64,000 nucleotides of DNA, from the NCBI RefSeq assembly GCF_019192735.1, contig NZ_JAHTKP010000004.1, positions 1 to 64,000 of the forward strand, given 5' to 3'. Under the pieces are notes generated by a model. It did not search any database and was not told where the DNA came from. It worked only from the letters and a program-made list of their open reading frames with translations. Positions 19,274-27,202 of this stretch are shown one piece after another. The position numbers and the translations under genes were made by a program. Each line of letters starts with the position of its first letter. Position 1 is the stretch's first letter. Source of the stretch: Kitasatospora aureofaciens. GTDB taxonomy: Bacteria; Actinomycetota; Actinomycetes; Streptomycetales; Streptomycetaceae.

Positions 19274-20542
19274 ATGAGAAGTGTCACTGGCGTCACCGCT
19301 GTCGTGGTCCTGGTCGCGGGTGCGTTGGGCAGGGGGTCGGCCGGGTACCGGGCGGGCGCCGTGCCGGCCGGTACCGGCGTCGTACGTGTGCGGGTGGCGC
19401 CGGGGGTGGGCTACGAGGCGTTCACGGTTCGCACCTCCCACAGAAGCGCCCGGGTCCACGTGGTGACGGCGGATCTGGACCGTGCGGGGGTGGGGGCCGG
19501 GCTGCTGTACCCCGGTGCGGTCGCCGCCCGGCGGGCGGTCTCTCGGATGGGCGAGGACTCCGGCGCTGTCGCCGCGATCAACGGTGACTTCTTCGACATC
19601 ACCGAGGAGCAGCACCCCGGTGTCCAGGCGACCGGGGCGACCTCCGGCCCTGCGGTCCTGGACGGCCTGCCGTTGAAGGGCGCGGTGCCGGAGGGCCAGC
19701 GTTTCGGCTGGACGGAGCCACCCGGCGACACGGACGAGGACGTCTTCGGGGTCGGGACGGACGGCAGGGCCCGCCTGGGCCGTCTGACGCTGCGCGGTCA
19801 CGTCTACACCCCCGAGGGCGCGATGGTGCTGGGCGGCCTCAACCAGTACGCCCTGCCGGTCGATTCGATCGGGGCGTTCACGGCGCTGTGGGGTGGGGTG
19901 TCCCGGGCGCGCGCCGCGTGCGGGACCGATGACCACCGGGCCGCCCCCTGCACCGACGACACCTACGAGGTGAGCGTCCGCCACGGCCGGGTCGAGGCGG
20001 TGTCCGACGGCCCGGGCGCCGGTCCCATCGCCCCGGGCACCACCGTGCTCCTCGGCCGCGAGGCCGGCGCCCGCGCGCTGCGCGAACTGACGCCCGGCAC
20101 CCCGGTGGACGTCGACTACCGCCTCGCGTCAAGCGTCCCGGTGCCGTTCGCCTTCGCCCTGGGCGCCTACCCGCTGATCCGGAACGGTCGGCTGCTCGCC
20201 GGCCTGGACGCGGTCACCGCCGAACCCCGCAGTGCCGTTGGCATCGCCGGCGGCGGGCGTGTCGTGCGGCTGCTCTCCACCGACGGCCGGGAAGGCGCCT
20301 CCAGCGGGCTCACCGTCAGCGAACTGGCCGACGTTCTCCGTGCCCTGGACTGCGAGCAGGCCGCCTACCTGGACGGCGGGGCATCGGCCACACTCGCCAC
20401 CCGTGACCCGGCCACCGGCCACGTCCGGGTACGCAATCACCTTGACCATGACCAGGAACGACCGGTCCCCAACGGCATCGCCGTCTTCTCGTCCCGACAC
20501 CGTCGGGCACTCGGTCAGGCACCGGGCGGATCGCTGCACTGA
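19274..20542 (+). CDS. Secreted phosphodiester glycosidase-family protein
   Basis: The protein has 422 residues from the ATG at 19274; VTAVVVLVAGALG forms a signal-like core. The central region matches the NAGPA / phosphodiester glycosidase fold: AAINGDFFDI near residue 100, then FALGAYPLIRNGRLL, and AAYLDGGASATLA near residue 375, where the Asp and Gly-Gly-Ala belong to the active-site segment. Related proteins uncover GlcNAc phosphodiesters or act on wall exopolysaccharides; the bacterial substrate here is unknown. It sits between two dormancy-type genes with no clear functional link. Confidence 0.8.
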   Translation: MRSVTGVTAVVVLVAGALGRGSAGYRAGAVPAGTGVVRVRVAPGVGYEAFTVRTSHRSARVHVVTADLDRAGVGAGLLYPGAVAARRAVSRMGEDSGAVAAINGDFFDITEEQHPGVQATGATSGPAVLDGLPLKGAVPEGQRFGWTEPPGDTDEDVFGVGTDGRARLGRLTLRGHVYTPEGAMVLGGLNQYALPVDSIGAFTALWGGVSRARAACGTDDHRAAPCTDDTYEVSVRHGRVEAVSDGPGAGPIAPGTTVLLGREAGARALRELTPGTPVDVDYRLASSVPVPFAFALGAYPLIRNGRLLAGLDAVTAEPRSAVGIAGGGRVVRLLSTDGREGASSGLTVSELADVLRALDCEQAAYLDGGASATLATRDPATGHVRVRNHLDHDQERPVPNGIAVFSSRHRRALGQAPGGSLH

Positions 20543-20559
20543 GTTCTGCTGCGCTTGCT

Positions 20560-20830
20560 CTCCGTACTGATGGCGTGCGCACCATCCAGCTCACCGGGTC
20601 GGGCGCGGTGACTGCGATGGCGACCGAGGCGATCCGGGCCGGGCGGTCCTCCTCGGCCATGGTGTGGTCGGCGGTGACGTGGAGCCCGGCGCGGCTGAGG
20701 CCGTGCCGGCCGAGGTAACTACCGGTGTAGTCGGCGGTGCAGGAGGCCAGGGCGGAGGCGCCGGGGACGGGGCCAGGGTCGTTGGGCCCTGCCGACGGGA
20801 CCGGCGGGACTGGCGGGGCCGTCGGGGCTG
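20560..20830 (-). pseudogene. OsmC-family peroxiredoxin-like remnant
   Basis: The complement of about 20830-20590 reads ALASCTADYTGSYLGRHGLS, then AGLHVTADHTMAEEDRPARI and ASVAIAVTAP. This is the second half of an OsmC domain, including the catalytic Cys in the ASCTA segment. No start codon or N-terminal half is present, and the frame continues into unrelated sequence past 20560. OsmC proteins reduce organic hydroperoxides; this copy is not functional. Confidence 0.5.
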
Positions 20831-20869
20831 ATCAGGGCTGATCAGTGCGGATCAGCTCGGATCAGGGCA
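20830..20869. repeat. Four GATCAG-headed repeats with exact 10-bp period
   Basis: GATCAGGGCT, GATCAGTGCG, GATCAGCTCG and GATCAGGGCA follow without gaps, ending 110 bases before the Acg-type gene. A 10-bp period puts each GATCAG on the same DNA face, and the first two cores are palindromic TGATCA. An operator array for the downstream gene is possible; simple slippage is the alternative. Confidence 0.75.
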
Positions 20870-20979
20870 ACGCGGCGCCGCCCAGCTGCGGGTTCGGGGC
20901 CGTTGGGCCCTCGCACTCGGCGCCCGTTCGTCCGATGATCGAATCACCGGCGCTCCCCGCCGGCAGGGAGTGATCCATC

Positions 20980-21969
20980 ATGACGACCGAACCCGGCCTC
21001 ACCACCGCGGACCTGCACCTGCTGGCCGAAGCCGGCGGTGCGGCCCCCTCGGTGCACAACAGCCAGCCCTGGCGCTTCCGCCCGACGCCCGACCTGTTCG
21101 GCCTGGAGGTCCACGCGGACCTCGGGCGGGCCGTTCCGGCCGCCGACCCGGACGGCAGGGCCCTGCACGTCTCGATCGGCGCCGCCCTGTTCAACCTGCG
21201 CGTGGCCGCCGCCCGGCTCGGCCGCGAGGCCGCCGTCCGCCTGCTGCCGGCCGGTCCCGGCGGGCAGCCGCGGGCCGTCCTCGACCTCTCCGCACCCAGC
21301 CGCGCACCGCACCCCTTCGGAGCCGACCTCTACCCGGCCATCGCCCAACGCCACTCCAGCCGCCAGCCGTTCACCAACCGGGACGTCCCCGAGACGCTCG
21401 TCGCCGACCTCATCGCGGCGGCCCGGGAGGAGGGCGTCACGCTGACCCTGCTGGAGGAGCACGGCGTACGCCGCGTGCTCGCCCTCACCTCCGAGGCGGA
21501 GGTCCGGATCGCCGCCGACGTCACCCGCGAGGCCGAGACCCGCCGCTGGCTGCGCCTGGAGCCGTCCTGTGACGGCATCCCGCTCGCCGCCCTCGGCTCG
21601 CACGACCGCGATGCCCACGTCCCGATGCGCAGCTACACCGGCCACCCGCCGCGCCACGCCACCCCGGCCGAGCGCTTCGAGGCGCTGCCGCCGCAACTGG
21701 CCACGCTCACCACCCACCTCGACGGCCAGGCGGACTGGCTGCGCACCGGACAGGCGCTGGAGCGGGTCTGGCTGCTCGCCACCGTCCACGGCCTGCGCGC
21801 CTCCGTCCTGCACCAGGCCGTCGAGATCCCCGACACCCGCTGGCGGCTGCGCGACCCCGCCGAGGGGCCCGGGCACGTCCAGCTGGTGCTGCGCCTCGGC
21901 TACGGCCCGCCCGGTTCGGCCAGTCCGCGCCGTGAGGTGGGGGACATCCTCGACCTGTCGGAGGCGTAG
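20980..21969 (+). CDS. Acg-family FMN-binding nitroreductase-like protein
   Basis: The protein has 329 residues. PSVHNSQPWRF near the N-terminus is the signature of the Acg/nitroreductase family (Rv3131, Rv2032 type). HSSRQPFTNR at about 125 and the C-terminal LVLRLGYGPP also fit. The second half resembles a nitroreductase without the usual catalytic set, so FMN storage or sequestration is suspected for the family. In mycobacteria and Streptomyces these genes belong to the DevR/DosR hypoxia regulon. The ATG at 20980 is preceded by GGCAGGGAG. Confidence 0.85.
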   Translation: MTTEPGLTTADLHLLAEAGGAAPSVHNSQPWRFRPTPDLFGLEVHADLGRAVPAADPDGRALHVSIGAALFNLRVAAARLGREAAVRLLPAGPGGQPRAVLDLSAPSRAPHPFGADLYPAIAQRHSSRQPFTNRDVPETLVADLIAAAREEGVTLTLLEEHGVRRVLALTSEAEVRIAADVTREAETRRWLRLEPSCDGIPLAALGSHDRDAHVPMRSYTGHPPRHATPAERFEALPPQLATLTTHLDGQADWLRTGQALERVWLLATVHGLRASVLHQAVEIPDTRWRLRDPAEGPGHVQLVLRLGYGPPGSASPRREVGDILDLSEA

Positions 21970-22028
21970 GCGAGGCGTAGGTGAGGCGTGGGCGGGCTCA
22001 TCGACCGTTCGGATGGCATGACTCCGCG

Positions 22029-22658
22029 TCAGTTCTTCTTTCTGGTGCGGTATCCGGCCACCTTCGCGAGGTTGCCGCAGCGGTCCATGGAGCACCAGCG
22101 GCGGCGGCGGGCCTGGGAGTCGTCGAGGAAGAGGAGGGAGCAGTCGGGGTTCTCGCACTCCTTGACCCGGTCCAGTAGGGGGCCGCTGAGCAGGAGGGCG
22201 GCGTCGCGGGCGACGGTGGCGAGCGCGGCGGGGACGGGATCCGCGGCCTGCCAGTGCCGGGTCGGCCGCGCGGTGCCGCCTTCCTGATCAAGCGTCAACT
22301 GTGGTGCGAGGTCCGGCCAGTGGGCCGCCTCATTGGCGCGTGCGAGGTCGGCCGGGTCGGCGGCCAGGCCCGCCATTGCGGCGCGCAGGAGGTGGTACAG
22401 GGCCTCGCGCAGGGTGCGGGCGTCGGCGAGGTCGGCCGGAGTGGCGCGGTTCGGGGTGGTGCGGTTCGGGGCCGCGGGGAAGTCCGGCTGCGTGTGCAGT
22501 CCGGCGGCGAGCAGCCAGCGGTCCAGATCGGCCGGTTCGGGGATTCGTTCGAGGGGTTCGGCGTGGCGCCGGCCCAGGGTGGCGACGAAGTCGAGGCAGG
22601 CGCGGCCCCCGATGAACGGGAAGGCCGGCGGGTCGGTGGGCGCGGTGCCGGTGCTCAT
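22029..22658 (-). CDS. CGNR zinc-finger (ABATE-domain) regulator
   Basis: The protein has 209 residues from the ATG at 22658. The N-terminal part has the ABATE pattern (FPFIGGRACLDFVATLG). The C-terminal zinc finger reads CENPDCSLLFLDDSQARRRR, then WCSMDRCGNLAKV, giving C-x4-C ... C-x4-C with the CGN motif. Such proteins are thought to be stress- or antibiotic-linked DNA-binding regulators. It is divergent from the quinone oxidoreductase gene, with a perfect 12-bp inverted repeat between them, and so probably controls that gene and itself. Confidence 0.8.
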   Translation of the reverse strand: MSTGTAPTDPPAFPFIGGRACLDFVATLGRRHAEPLERIPEPADLDRWLLAAGLHTQPDFPAAPNRTTPNRATPADLADARTLREALYHLLRAAMAGLAADPADLARANEAAHWPDLAPQLTLDQEGGTARPTRHWQAADPVPAALATVARDAALLLSGPLLDRVKECENPDCSLLFLDDSQARRRRWCSMDRCGNLAKVAGYRTRKKN

Positions 22659-22676
22659 GGCGGCGATTCTAGCGCT

Positions 22677-22726
22677 TGACACCGGTTGAAGGAGTGTTGC
22701 TAGCTTGACACTAGTTCAACCGGTGT
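22677..22726. promoter_or_regulatory. Divergent promoter with 12-bp inverted-repeat operator
   Basis: ACACCGGTTGAA (22679-22690) and TTCAACCGGTGT (22715-22726) are perfect inverted repeats 24 bases apart. CTTGACAC occurs twice on the plus strand (22676 and 22704); the first TTGACA has TAGCTT 18 bases downstream as a possible -10 for the oxidoreductase gene. On the complement TAGAAT at 22671-22666 could be the -10 of the CGNR gene. Confidence 0.65.
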
Positions 22727-22747
22727 CGAGATGGCTGGAGTGACGTC

Positions 22748-23740
22748 ATGCGTGCAGTGCGGATCGAAGAGTTCGGCGGCCCCGAGGTCCTGGTGCCGAG
22801 CGAGGTGCCGGACCCGGTGGCGGGGCCCGGGCAGGTGCTGGTCCGGCTGGCGGCGGCGGGCGTGAACCGGGCCGACGCCCTGCTCCGCTCCGGCCGCTAC
22901 CACCGGGCCGGCCGGCCGCCGCTGATCCCCGGCGTGGAGGGCGCCGGCACCGTGCTCGCGGTCGGTGCGGGCGTGACCGGCTTCGAGGTCGGCGACCGGG
23001 TGCTGGCGATGGGCGAGGCCGGCCGGCCCGGTTTCTACGCCGAACTGGCCGCCGTCGACGCCGACCGGGCGGTCGTCCTCCCCGACGGCATCGACCTGAC
23101 GTCGGCGGCCGCCCTGCCCTCCGCCTGGTTCAGCGCCTGGTACTGCCTGCACCGCCTCGCCCGGATCGGCGCGGGCCAGACCGTCGTGGTGCAGGCCGCA
23201 GCGAGCGGCGTCGGCAGCGCGGCCGTCCAGATCGCCGCCGCGGCCGGCGCCCGGGTGATCGCGGTCGCCGGCTCGGCGGAGAAGACCGCCTGGGCCGCCG
23301 GACTCGGCGCCCACGACACCGTCGACACCTCCGTCTACGCGGGCGACGCCGCGGTCGACGAAGTCCTGCGCCTGACCGACGGGCGTGGCGCCGAGGTGGT
23401 GCTCGACCTGGTCGGCGGCCCGGTCTTCACCCATAGCCTGCACGAGGCGGCCCCGCTCGGCCGGGTGATCGCCATGGCCAACGTGACCCTGACCCCGAGC
23501 ACCGTCGACACCCGCGACTTCTACCCGAAGAACGTGACCATCCACGGCTTCCAGCTCACCAACCTCCTGGAGAACGGCTACGACCCGCGCCCCGACCTGC
23601 GCGAACTCGCCGAGGCCGTCGCCGCCGGGAGATTCCGGGTCCCCGTCCGGTCGACCTTCCCCCTGGAGCACGCCGCCGACGCCCACCGTCGCCTGGAGCA
23701 GCGGGAGAACAAGGGGAAGGTGGTGCTGGTGATGGAGTGA
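22748..23740 (+). CDS. NADPH:quinone oxidoreductase, zinc-independent MDR family
   Basis: The protein has 330 residues. The GroES-like N-terminal domain contains VNRADALLRSGRY and PGVEGAGTVLAVG. The Rossmann domain begins near residue 145 with VVVQAAASGVGSAAVQIAAA. The zinc-ligand cysteines of true alcohol dehydrogenases are missing, which fits the quinone oxidoreductase / zeta-crystallin branch. It would reduce quinones or enones in the cytosol. It is transcribed away from the CGNR regulator, its probable controller. Confidence 0.85.
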   Translation: MRAVRIEEFGGPEVLVPSEVPDPVAGPGQVLVRLAAAGVNRADALLRSGRYHRAGRPPLIPGVEGAGTVLAVGAGVTGFEVGDRVLAMGEAGRPGFYAELAAVDADRAVVLPDGIDLTSAAALPSAWFSAWYCLHRLARIGAGQTVVVQAAASGVGSAAVQIAAAAGARVIAVAGSAEKTAWAAGLGAHDTVDTSVYAGDAAVDEVLRLTDGRGAEVVLDLVGGPVFTHSLHEAAPLGRVIAMANVTLTPSTVDTRDFYPKNVTIHGFQLTNLLENGYDPRPDLRELAEAVAAGRFRVPVRSTFPLEHAADAHRRLEQRENKGKVVLVME

Positions 23741-23869
23741 CGTCACCGGGGCGGCTCGCGCGGGAAGTCGCCCGCCGCCCTGACCATGCGCGCGCCCTTG
23801 ACACCTCGTTGGACGTCGCGGGACGGTGAAGTGCAAGATGTGGCAACCGGCCTGGTGCGGGAGGGCGTC

Positions 23870-24133
23870 GTGGATCTACAGTTCATCGGAATCGACCCGA
23901 ACACGGAGCACGAGGGATCGCCGACGGTGTGGGTGGACCGGGACGCCGGGGAGATCGTTGTCCAGGGCTGGAAGCCGAACGACACGATGCTGTCCGTGAT
24001 CGAGAGCATGGAGTGGGCTGCGGGCCACGGCACCGGAATCCCGGAGACGGAGGCCGTGGTCCGAATCCCTGCCCGGATGATCCCGATGCTGAGGAATGCA
24101 TGCGATGACGTTGAGCGTACCGAGCTTCGCTGA
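23870..24133 (+). CDS. Small protein of a WhiJ-type cluster
   Basis: The protein has 87 residues from a GTG at 23870 with GGGAGGG 5 bases upstream. MDLQFIGIDPNTEHEGSPTV and the acidic VWVDRDAGEIVVQGW are typical of small proteins that precede DUF6879 genes in actinomycetes; I do not know the family name. It overlaps the next gene by 29 bp, so the two are translationally linked. Regulatory or antitoxin-like roles are guessed for such trios. Confidence 0.7.
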   Translation: MDLQFIGIDPNTEHEGSPTVWVDRDAGEIVVQGWKPNDTMLSVIESMEWAAGHGTGIPETEAVVRIPARMIPMLRNACDDVERTELR

Positions 24134-24632
24134 GCTGCTCCAGGATGCCCAGCGGTCCGCTGTGCACCTGGAGATGCGCGATACCTACGCCGGACAGGAC
24201 AGCGGCGGGTTCGCCGAGTACCTACGCAGCGGGTACGTCAACACGGACACCTCCTCGGCGCATTGGTCGCGCTGGGGTGAGATGGTCAGGGAGGTTGCCG
24301 GCCGCGGGGTCGTGCTGCGCCGGGCCCGGATCGTCTCCGAGCCGGTGACTGACTACATCCGCTACGAGCACGCCCTGACCGCGGCCAACATCGAGCTCGG
24401 CGAGCAGGTCCGCTGGCTGCCCCGCCGGCTGGCCTCGGAGTTGGCACTGCCGGGCAACGACTTGTGGCTGTTCGACGACGCGAAGGTGCTGTTCAACCAC
24501 TTCACCGGGGACGGGGCCTGGGCCGAGCCGCGCCTGACCTACACGGAGGACCCAGCTGTGGTGAAGCTCTGCGCCAGTGCGTTCGAGGCCGTCTGGGAGC
24601 GCGGCGTCCCGCACGAGCGGTACACCGTCTGA
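24105..24632 (+). CDS. DUF6879-family protein
   Basis: The protein has 175 residues from the ATG at 24105, which has GAGGA at a suitable distance; the ATG at 24096 is too close. PSFAELLQDAQRSAVHLEMR, then GEMVREVAGRGVVLRRARIV and the C-terminal AFEAVWERGVPHERYTV are the DUF6879 pattern. The biochemical role is unknown; the family accompanies WhiJ/Scr1-type HTH regulators in many copies per Streptomyces genome. The HTH gene follows after 15 bp. Confidence 0.75.
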   Translation: MTLSVPSFAELLQDAQRSAVHLEMRDTYAGQDSGGFAEYLRSGYVNTDTSSAHWSRWGEMVREVAGRGVVLRRARIVSEPVTDYIRYEHALTAANIELGEQVRWLPRRLASELALPGNDLWLFDDAKVLFNHFTGDGAWAEPRLTYTEDPAVVKLCASAFEAVWERGVPHERYTV

Positions 24633-24647
24633 TTCCCCTGCCTACGT

Positions 24648-25496
24648 ATGCCCGCTTCTCCATCCTCCAGTGCCCAGGCCGCGCGGCGGGCCGTTGCCGC
24701 GCGGCTGCGCGAGCTGATGCTGGACGCCGGCCTCAACGGGCAGCAGCTTGCTGCGCGTTGTGGCTGGCACGAGTCCAAGACCTCGCGCATCCTCAACGCC
24801 CGCAAGGCACCCTCCGAGGACGACATCCGCGCCTGGTGCGCCGCATGCGGCGCCGGCGATCAGGTGCCGGACCTGATCGCCACCGCCCGTGCCGTCGACT
24901 CGATGTACATGGAGTGGCGGCGCCTGCACCGCGGCGGTCTGACCCGCACCCAGCAGCAGAGCCTTGACCGGTATGAGAGCACCAGGCTGCTGCGGGTCTA
25001 CGCCTCCAACGTCATGCCGGGCTTCCTCCAAGCCCCCGCCTACGCCACTGCGTTGCTGACCAGCATCACCCGCTTCAAGGGCTACGCCGACGACGTCACC
25101 GACGCGGTCGCCGCCCGGGTCGCTCGCAGCCGCTTCCTGTACGAGGGTGGCCACCGCTTCGTCGTCGTCCTGGAGGAGTCCGTCCTGCGCTACCGCATCG
25201 GCGATGCCACGGTGATGGCCGGTCAACTGTGCCACCTGCTGACCGTGATGCCGCTGCCCTCGCTCAGCCTCGGGGTCATTCCCTTCGCCGACGAGCGCGC
25301 GGTGTGGCCGCTGGAGGCGTTCTACGTCTTCGATGCAGCCAGTTGCACGGTGGAGACACTGACGGCGGAGATCAGCGTTACCCAGCCCCGCGAACTCGCA
25401 GACTACGCGAAGGCGTTCAGCGAGTTGTCGCAGATGGCGGTGCACGGCGAGGCCGCCCGGCGCCTGATCACCGACGCCGTCGACGCCCTCGGATGA
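24648..25496 (+). CDS. XRE-type regulator with DUF5753 (Scr1/WhiJ family)
   Basis: The protein has 282 residues. Residues 10-75 form a helix-turn-helix: LRELMLDAGLNGQQLAARCG, then WHESKTSRILNARKAPSEDD. The rest is DUF5753, with MPGFLQAPAYATALLTS and FVVVLEESVLRYRIGD. The family binds DNA near its own cluster and has been linked to control of sporulation and antibiotic onset (WhiJ) and to Scr1-type antitoxins. It closes the trio begun at 23870. The usual DUF397 partner is missing, although a DUF397 fragment remains at 28215. Confidence 0.85.
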   Translation: MPASPSSSAQAARRAVAARLRELMLDAGLNGQQLAARCGWHESKTSRILNARKAPSEDDIRAWCAACGAGDQVPDLIATARAVDSMYMEWRRLHRGGLTRTQQQSLDRYESTRLLRVYASNVMPGFLQAPAYATALLTSITRFKGYADDVTDAVAARVARSRFLYEGGHRFVVVLEESVLRYRIGDATVMAGQLCHLLTVMPLPSLSLGVIPFADERAVWPLEAFYVFDAASCTVETLTAEISVTQPRELADYAKAFSELSQMAVHGEAARRLITDAVDALG

Positions 25497-25558
25497 AGAC
25501 CCGCAAGAACTCGCAAGTACATTGAGTGATGGCGATGTTACTCCCTACTGTCGTCAGT

Positions 25559-25616
25559 GCCGCTCCGCGGGAAATGAACCAGAGGCACCTCCTGGTCCTG
25601 GGGCCCGCGGAGCGGC
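25559..25616 (+). promoter_or_regulatory. Large hairpin ahead of the small peptide gene
   Basis: GCCGCTCCGCGGG (25559-25571) and CCCGCGGAGCGGC (25604-25616) are a perfect 13-bp inverted repeat. The 32-base interior contains ACCAG...CTGGT, which extends the fold. It ends 30 bases before the peptide start. It may terminate the WhiJ-type operon or act as a leader of the peptide/methyltransferase pair. Confidence 0.7.
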
Positions 25617-25646
25617 GACCACCCCTGAGGGAGAGGAGCCCCGGAG

Positions 25647-25799
25647 ATGGACACGCTCGCGAACGACGGCGGAGGGCGCGGCGGTGGTGGAGGCGGTGGC
25701 GGTGGTGACGGGCACCCCGGGACGCCGTGGACGCCGCCGTCCGACCCGCCGTCCCCCGACGGCACCACCCCGCCCGGCGACGGAGGCCACAAGAAGTGA
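25647..25799 (+). CDS. 50-residue Gly/Pro/Asp-rich peptide, candidate RiPP precursor
   Basis: An ATG at 25647 with GAGAGGAG upstream opens 50 codons. A short N-terminus (MDTLANDGGG) is followed by a Gly run, then HPGTPWTPPSDPPSPDGTT and a GDGGHKK end. Four Asp-Gly steps are present, the classical sites of aspartimide formation. The stop overlaps the GTG of the methyltransferase gene by 4 bp, so both are translated together. Small Asp-bearing peptides beside PIMT homologues are known precursors in fuscimiditide-type graspetides, some lanthipeptides and imiditides. No ATP-grasp or lanthipeptide synthetase gene is nearby, which favours an imiditide-like route. Function is inferred. Confidence 0.65.
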   Translation: MDTLANDGGGRGGGGGGGGGDGHPGTPWTPPSDPPSPDGTTPPGDGGHKK

Positions 25800-26965
25800 C
25801 GCTCGCACCTGAGCAGAAGGGCCGCCCCGCGCAGGGGCGGTCCTTCCCCGTCGCCGCCGACTGGGCGCCGGCCTTTGACGCCGTGCCCCGCTGCCTGTTC
25901 CTCCCGGACCTGATCTGGGCGCACGATATGGCCACCGGCAGCAGCCGGGCTGTTTGCCGGGCAGAGGATGACTCGGGCTGGTTCGCGGCAGCCGAGGCGG
26001 ACATCCCGATCATCACGCAGTGGGACGACGGCGGACACCAAGGCACCGAGCCCGGCACGGTGCCGACCAGCTCCGCGTCGATGCCCTCGCTGGTCGCTTC
26101 CATGCTGGACGACCTCCGGGCCGAGGCCGGCATGCGGGTGCTGGAACAGGGCACCGGCACCGGCTGGAACGCCGCCCTGCTCGCCCACCGGCTCGGCGAT
26201 GCGAACGTGACCACCGTCGAGATCGACCCGCAGGTCGCCGCACAGGCCCGCGCCGCGCTGCACCGGGCCGGCTACCGGCCCGAGGCGGTCTGCGGCGACG
26301 GCGCCCTCGGCTGGCAGCCCGGCGCCCCGTACGACCGGACCATCGCCACCTACGGGCTGCGGCAGATCCCGTACACCTGGATCGAGCAGACCCGGCCCGG
26401 CGGCATCATCCTCGCCCCGTTCGGCACTCACTACTCCAACGCCGACGCCCTGGTCCGCCTCACTGTCGCCGCCGACGGCACTGCGTCCGGCCCGTTCCTG
26501 CAGCCGGTCGAGTTCATGAAGATGCGTTCCCAGCGCCTCCGGTGGCCCGAGCACCCCGCCGACGGCGGCACCGTCGCCGAACACGTCACCACCGAAGGAC
26601 CGCCCCCGCACGGCAAGTTCGATCCGTTCCCGTTCGCCGCCGGGCTGCGCCTGCGGGATGTGACCCACGCCGTCCAGCCGCACGATGACGGCGCTCGGAC
26701 CCTGTGGCTGTACTCCCTCACCACCCCGGCCTGGGCGGCGGCGACCTTCCGGGACGGAGACACCGCCCACCGGGTGCGCCAGTACGGCGGCCGCCGGCTG
26801 TGGGAGGAGTTCGAGCAGACCCTCGCCTGGTGGCACGAGGCGGGCGAGCCCGGCGTCGAGCGTCTCGGCCTCACCGTCACCCCGGGCGGGTGGCACGCGT
26901 GGCTGGACGATCCTGCCGGTTCGTCGAGCGCGGCTGGGTGCACCTGGCCGACGACGGTGCGGTGA
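25796..26965 (+). CDS. Protein-L-isoaspartate O-methyltransferase homologue, RiPP-associated type
   Basis: The protein has 389 residues from a GTG overlapping the peptide stop. FDAVPRCLFLPDLIWAHD is the N-terminal PIMT-like stretch. Motif I is MRVLEQGTGTGWNAALLAHR (about 112), followed by VTTVEIDPQVAAQARAAL. A ~150-residue C-terminal extension (TLAWWHEAGEPGVERLGLTV) is typical of PIMTs in peptide clusters rather than of repair PIMTs. It would methylate Asp side chains with SAM, leading to aspartimide. The last ~14 residues are encoded by DNA that in another frame is a MarR fragment, so the C-terminus may be altered. Confidence 0.8.
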   Translation: MTLAPEQKGRPAQGRSFPVAADWAPAFDAVPRCLFLPDLIWAHDMATGSSRAVCRAEDDSGWFAAAEADIPIITQWDDGGHQGTEPGTVPTSSASMPSLVASMLDDLRAEAGMRVLEQGTGTGWNAALLAHRLGDANVTTVEIDPQVAAQARAALHRAGYRPEAVCGDGALGWQPGAPYDRTIATYGLRQIPYTWIEQTRPGGIILAPFGTHYSNADALVRLTVAADGTASGPFLQPVEFMKMRSQRLRWPEHPADGGTVAEHVTTEGPPPHGKFDPFPFAAGLRLRDVTHAVQPHDDGARTLWLYSLTTPAWAAATFRDGDTAHRVRQYGGRRLWEEFEQTLAWWHEAGEPGVERLGLTVTPGGWHAWLDDPAGSSSAAGCTWPTTVR

Positions 26966-27138
26966 CGCTGACCGGCGCGGGCCGACAGGCGTACCAGCGG
27001 GTCTCCGAGCAGTCCGGAGCCCTGAGCGGCCGGATGATGGAGTGCCTCTCGCCCGAGGAAGACGAGGCGTTGATGGAACTGCTCCAGCGGGTTGCCGGCC
27101 ACCTTGGCACCCTGGCGGCCGAGACACCCCGTCAGTAG
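26917..27138 (+). pseudogene. MarR-family regulator C-terminal remnant
   Basis: In a frame different from the methyltransferase, the segment encodes RFVERGWVHLADDGAVTLTG, then AGRQAYQRVSEQSGAL and LSPEEDEALMELLQRVAGHL, ending at 27138. This is the wing and C-terminal dimerisation helix of a MarR protein. The first half, including the recognition helix, is missing and replaced by methyltransferase sequence. A deletion fusing two neighbouring genes is likely. Confidence 0.6.
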
Positions 27139-27202
27139 TCGTCGGCGCACTTCTCCCAGTTGGGGGAGCTTGGTTGCAATTGCCGTCGTAGGATTGGCAG
27201 TT

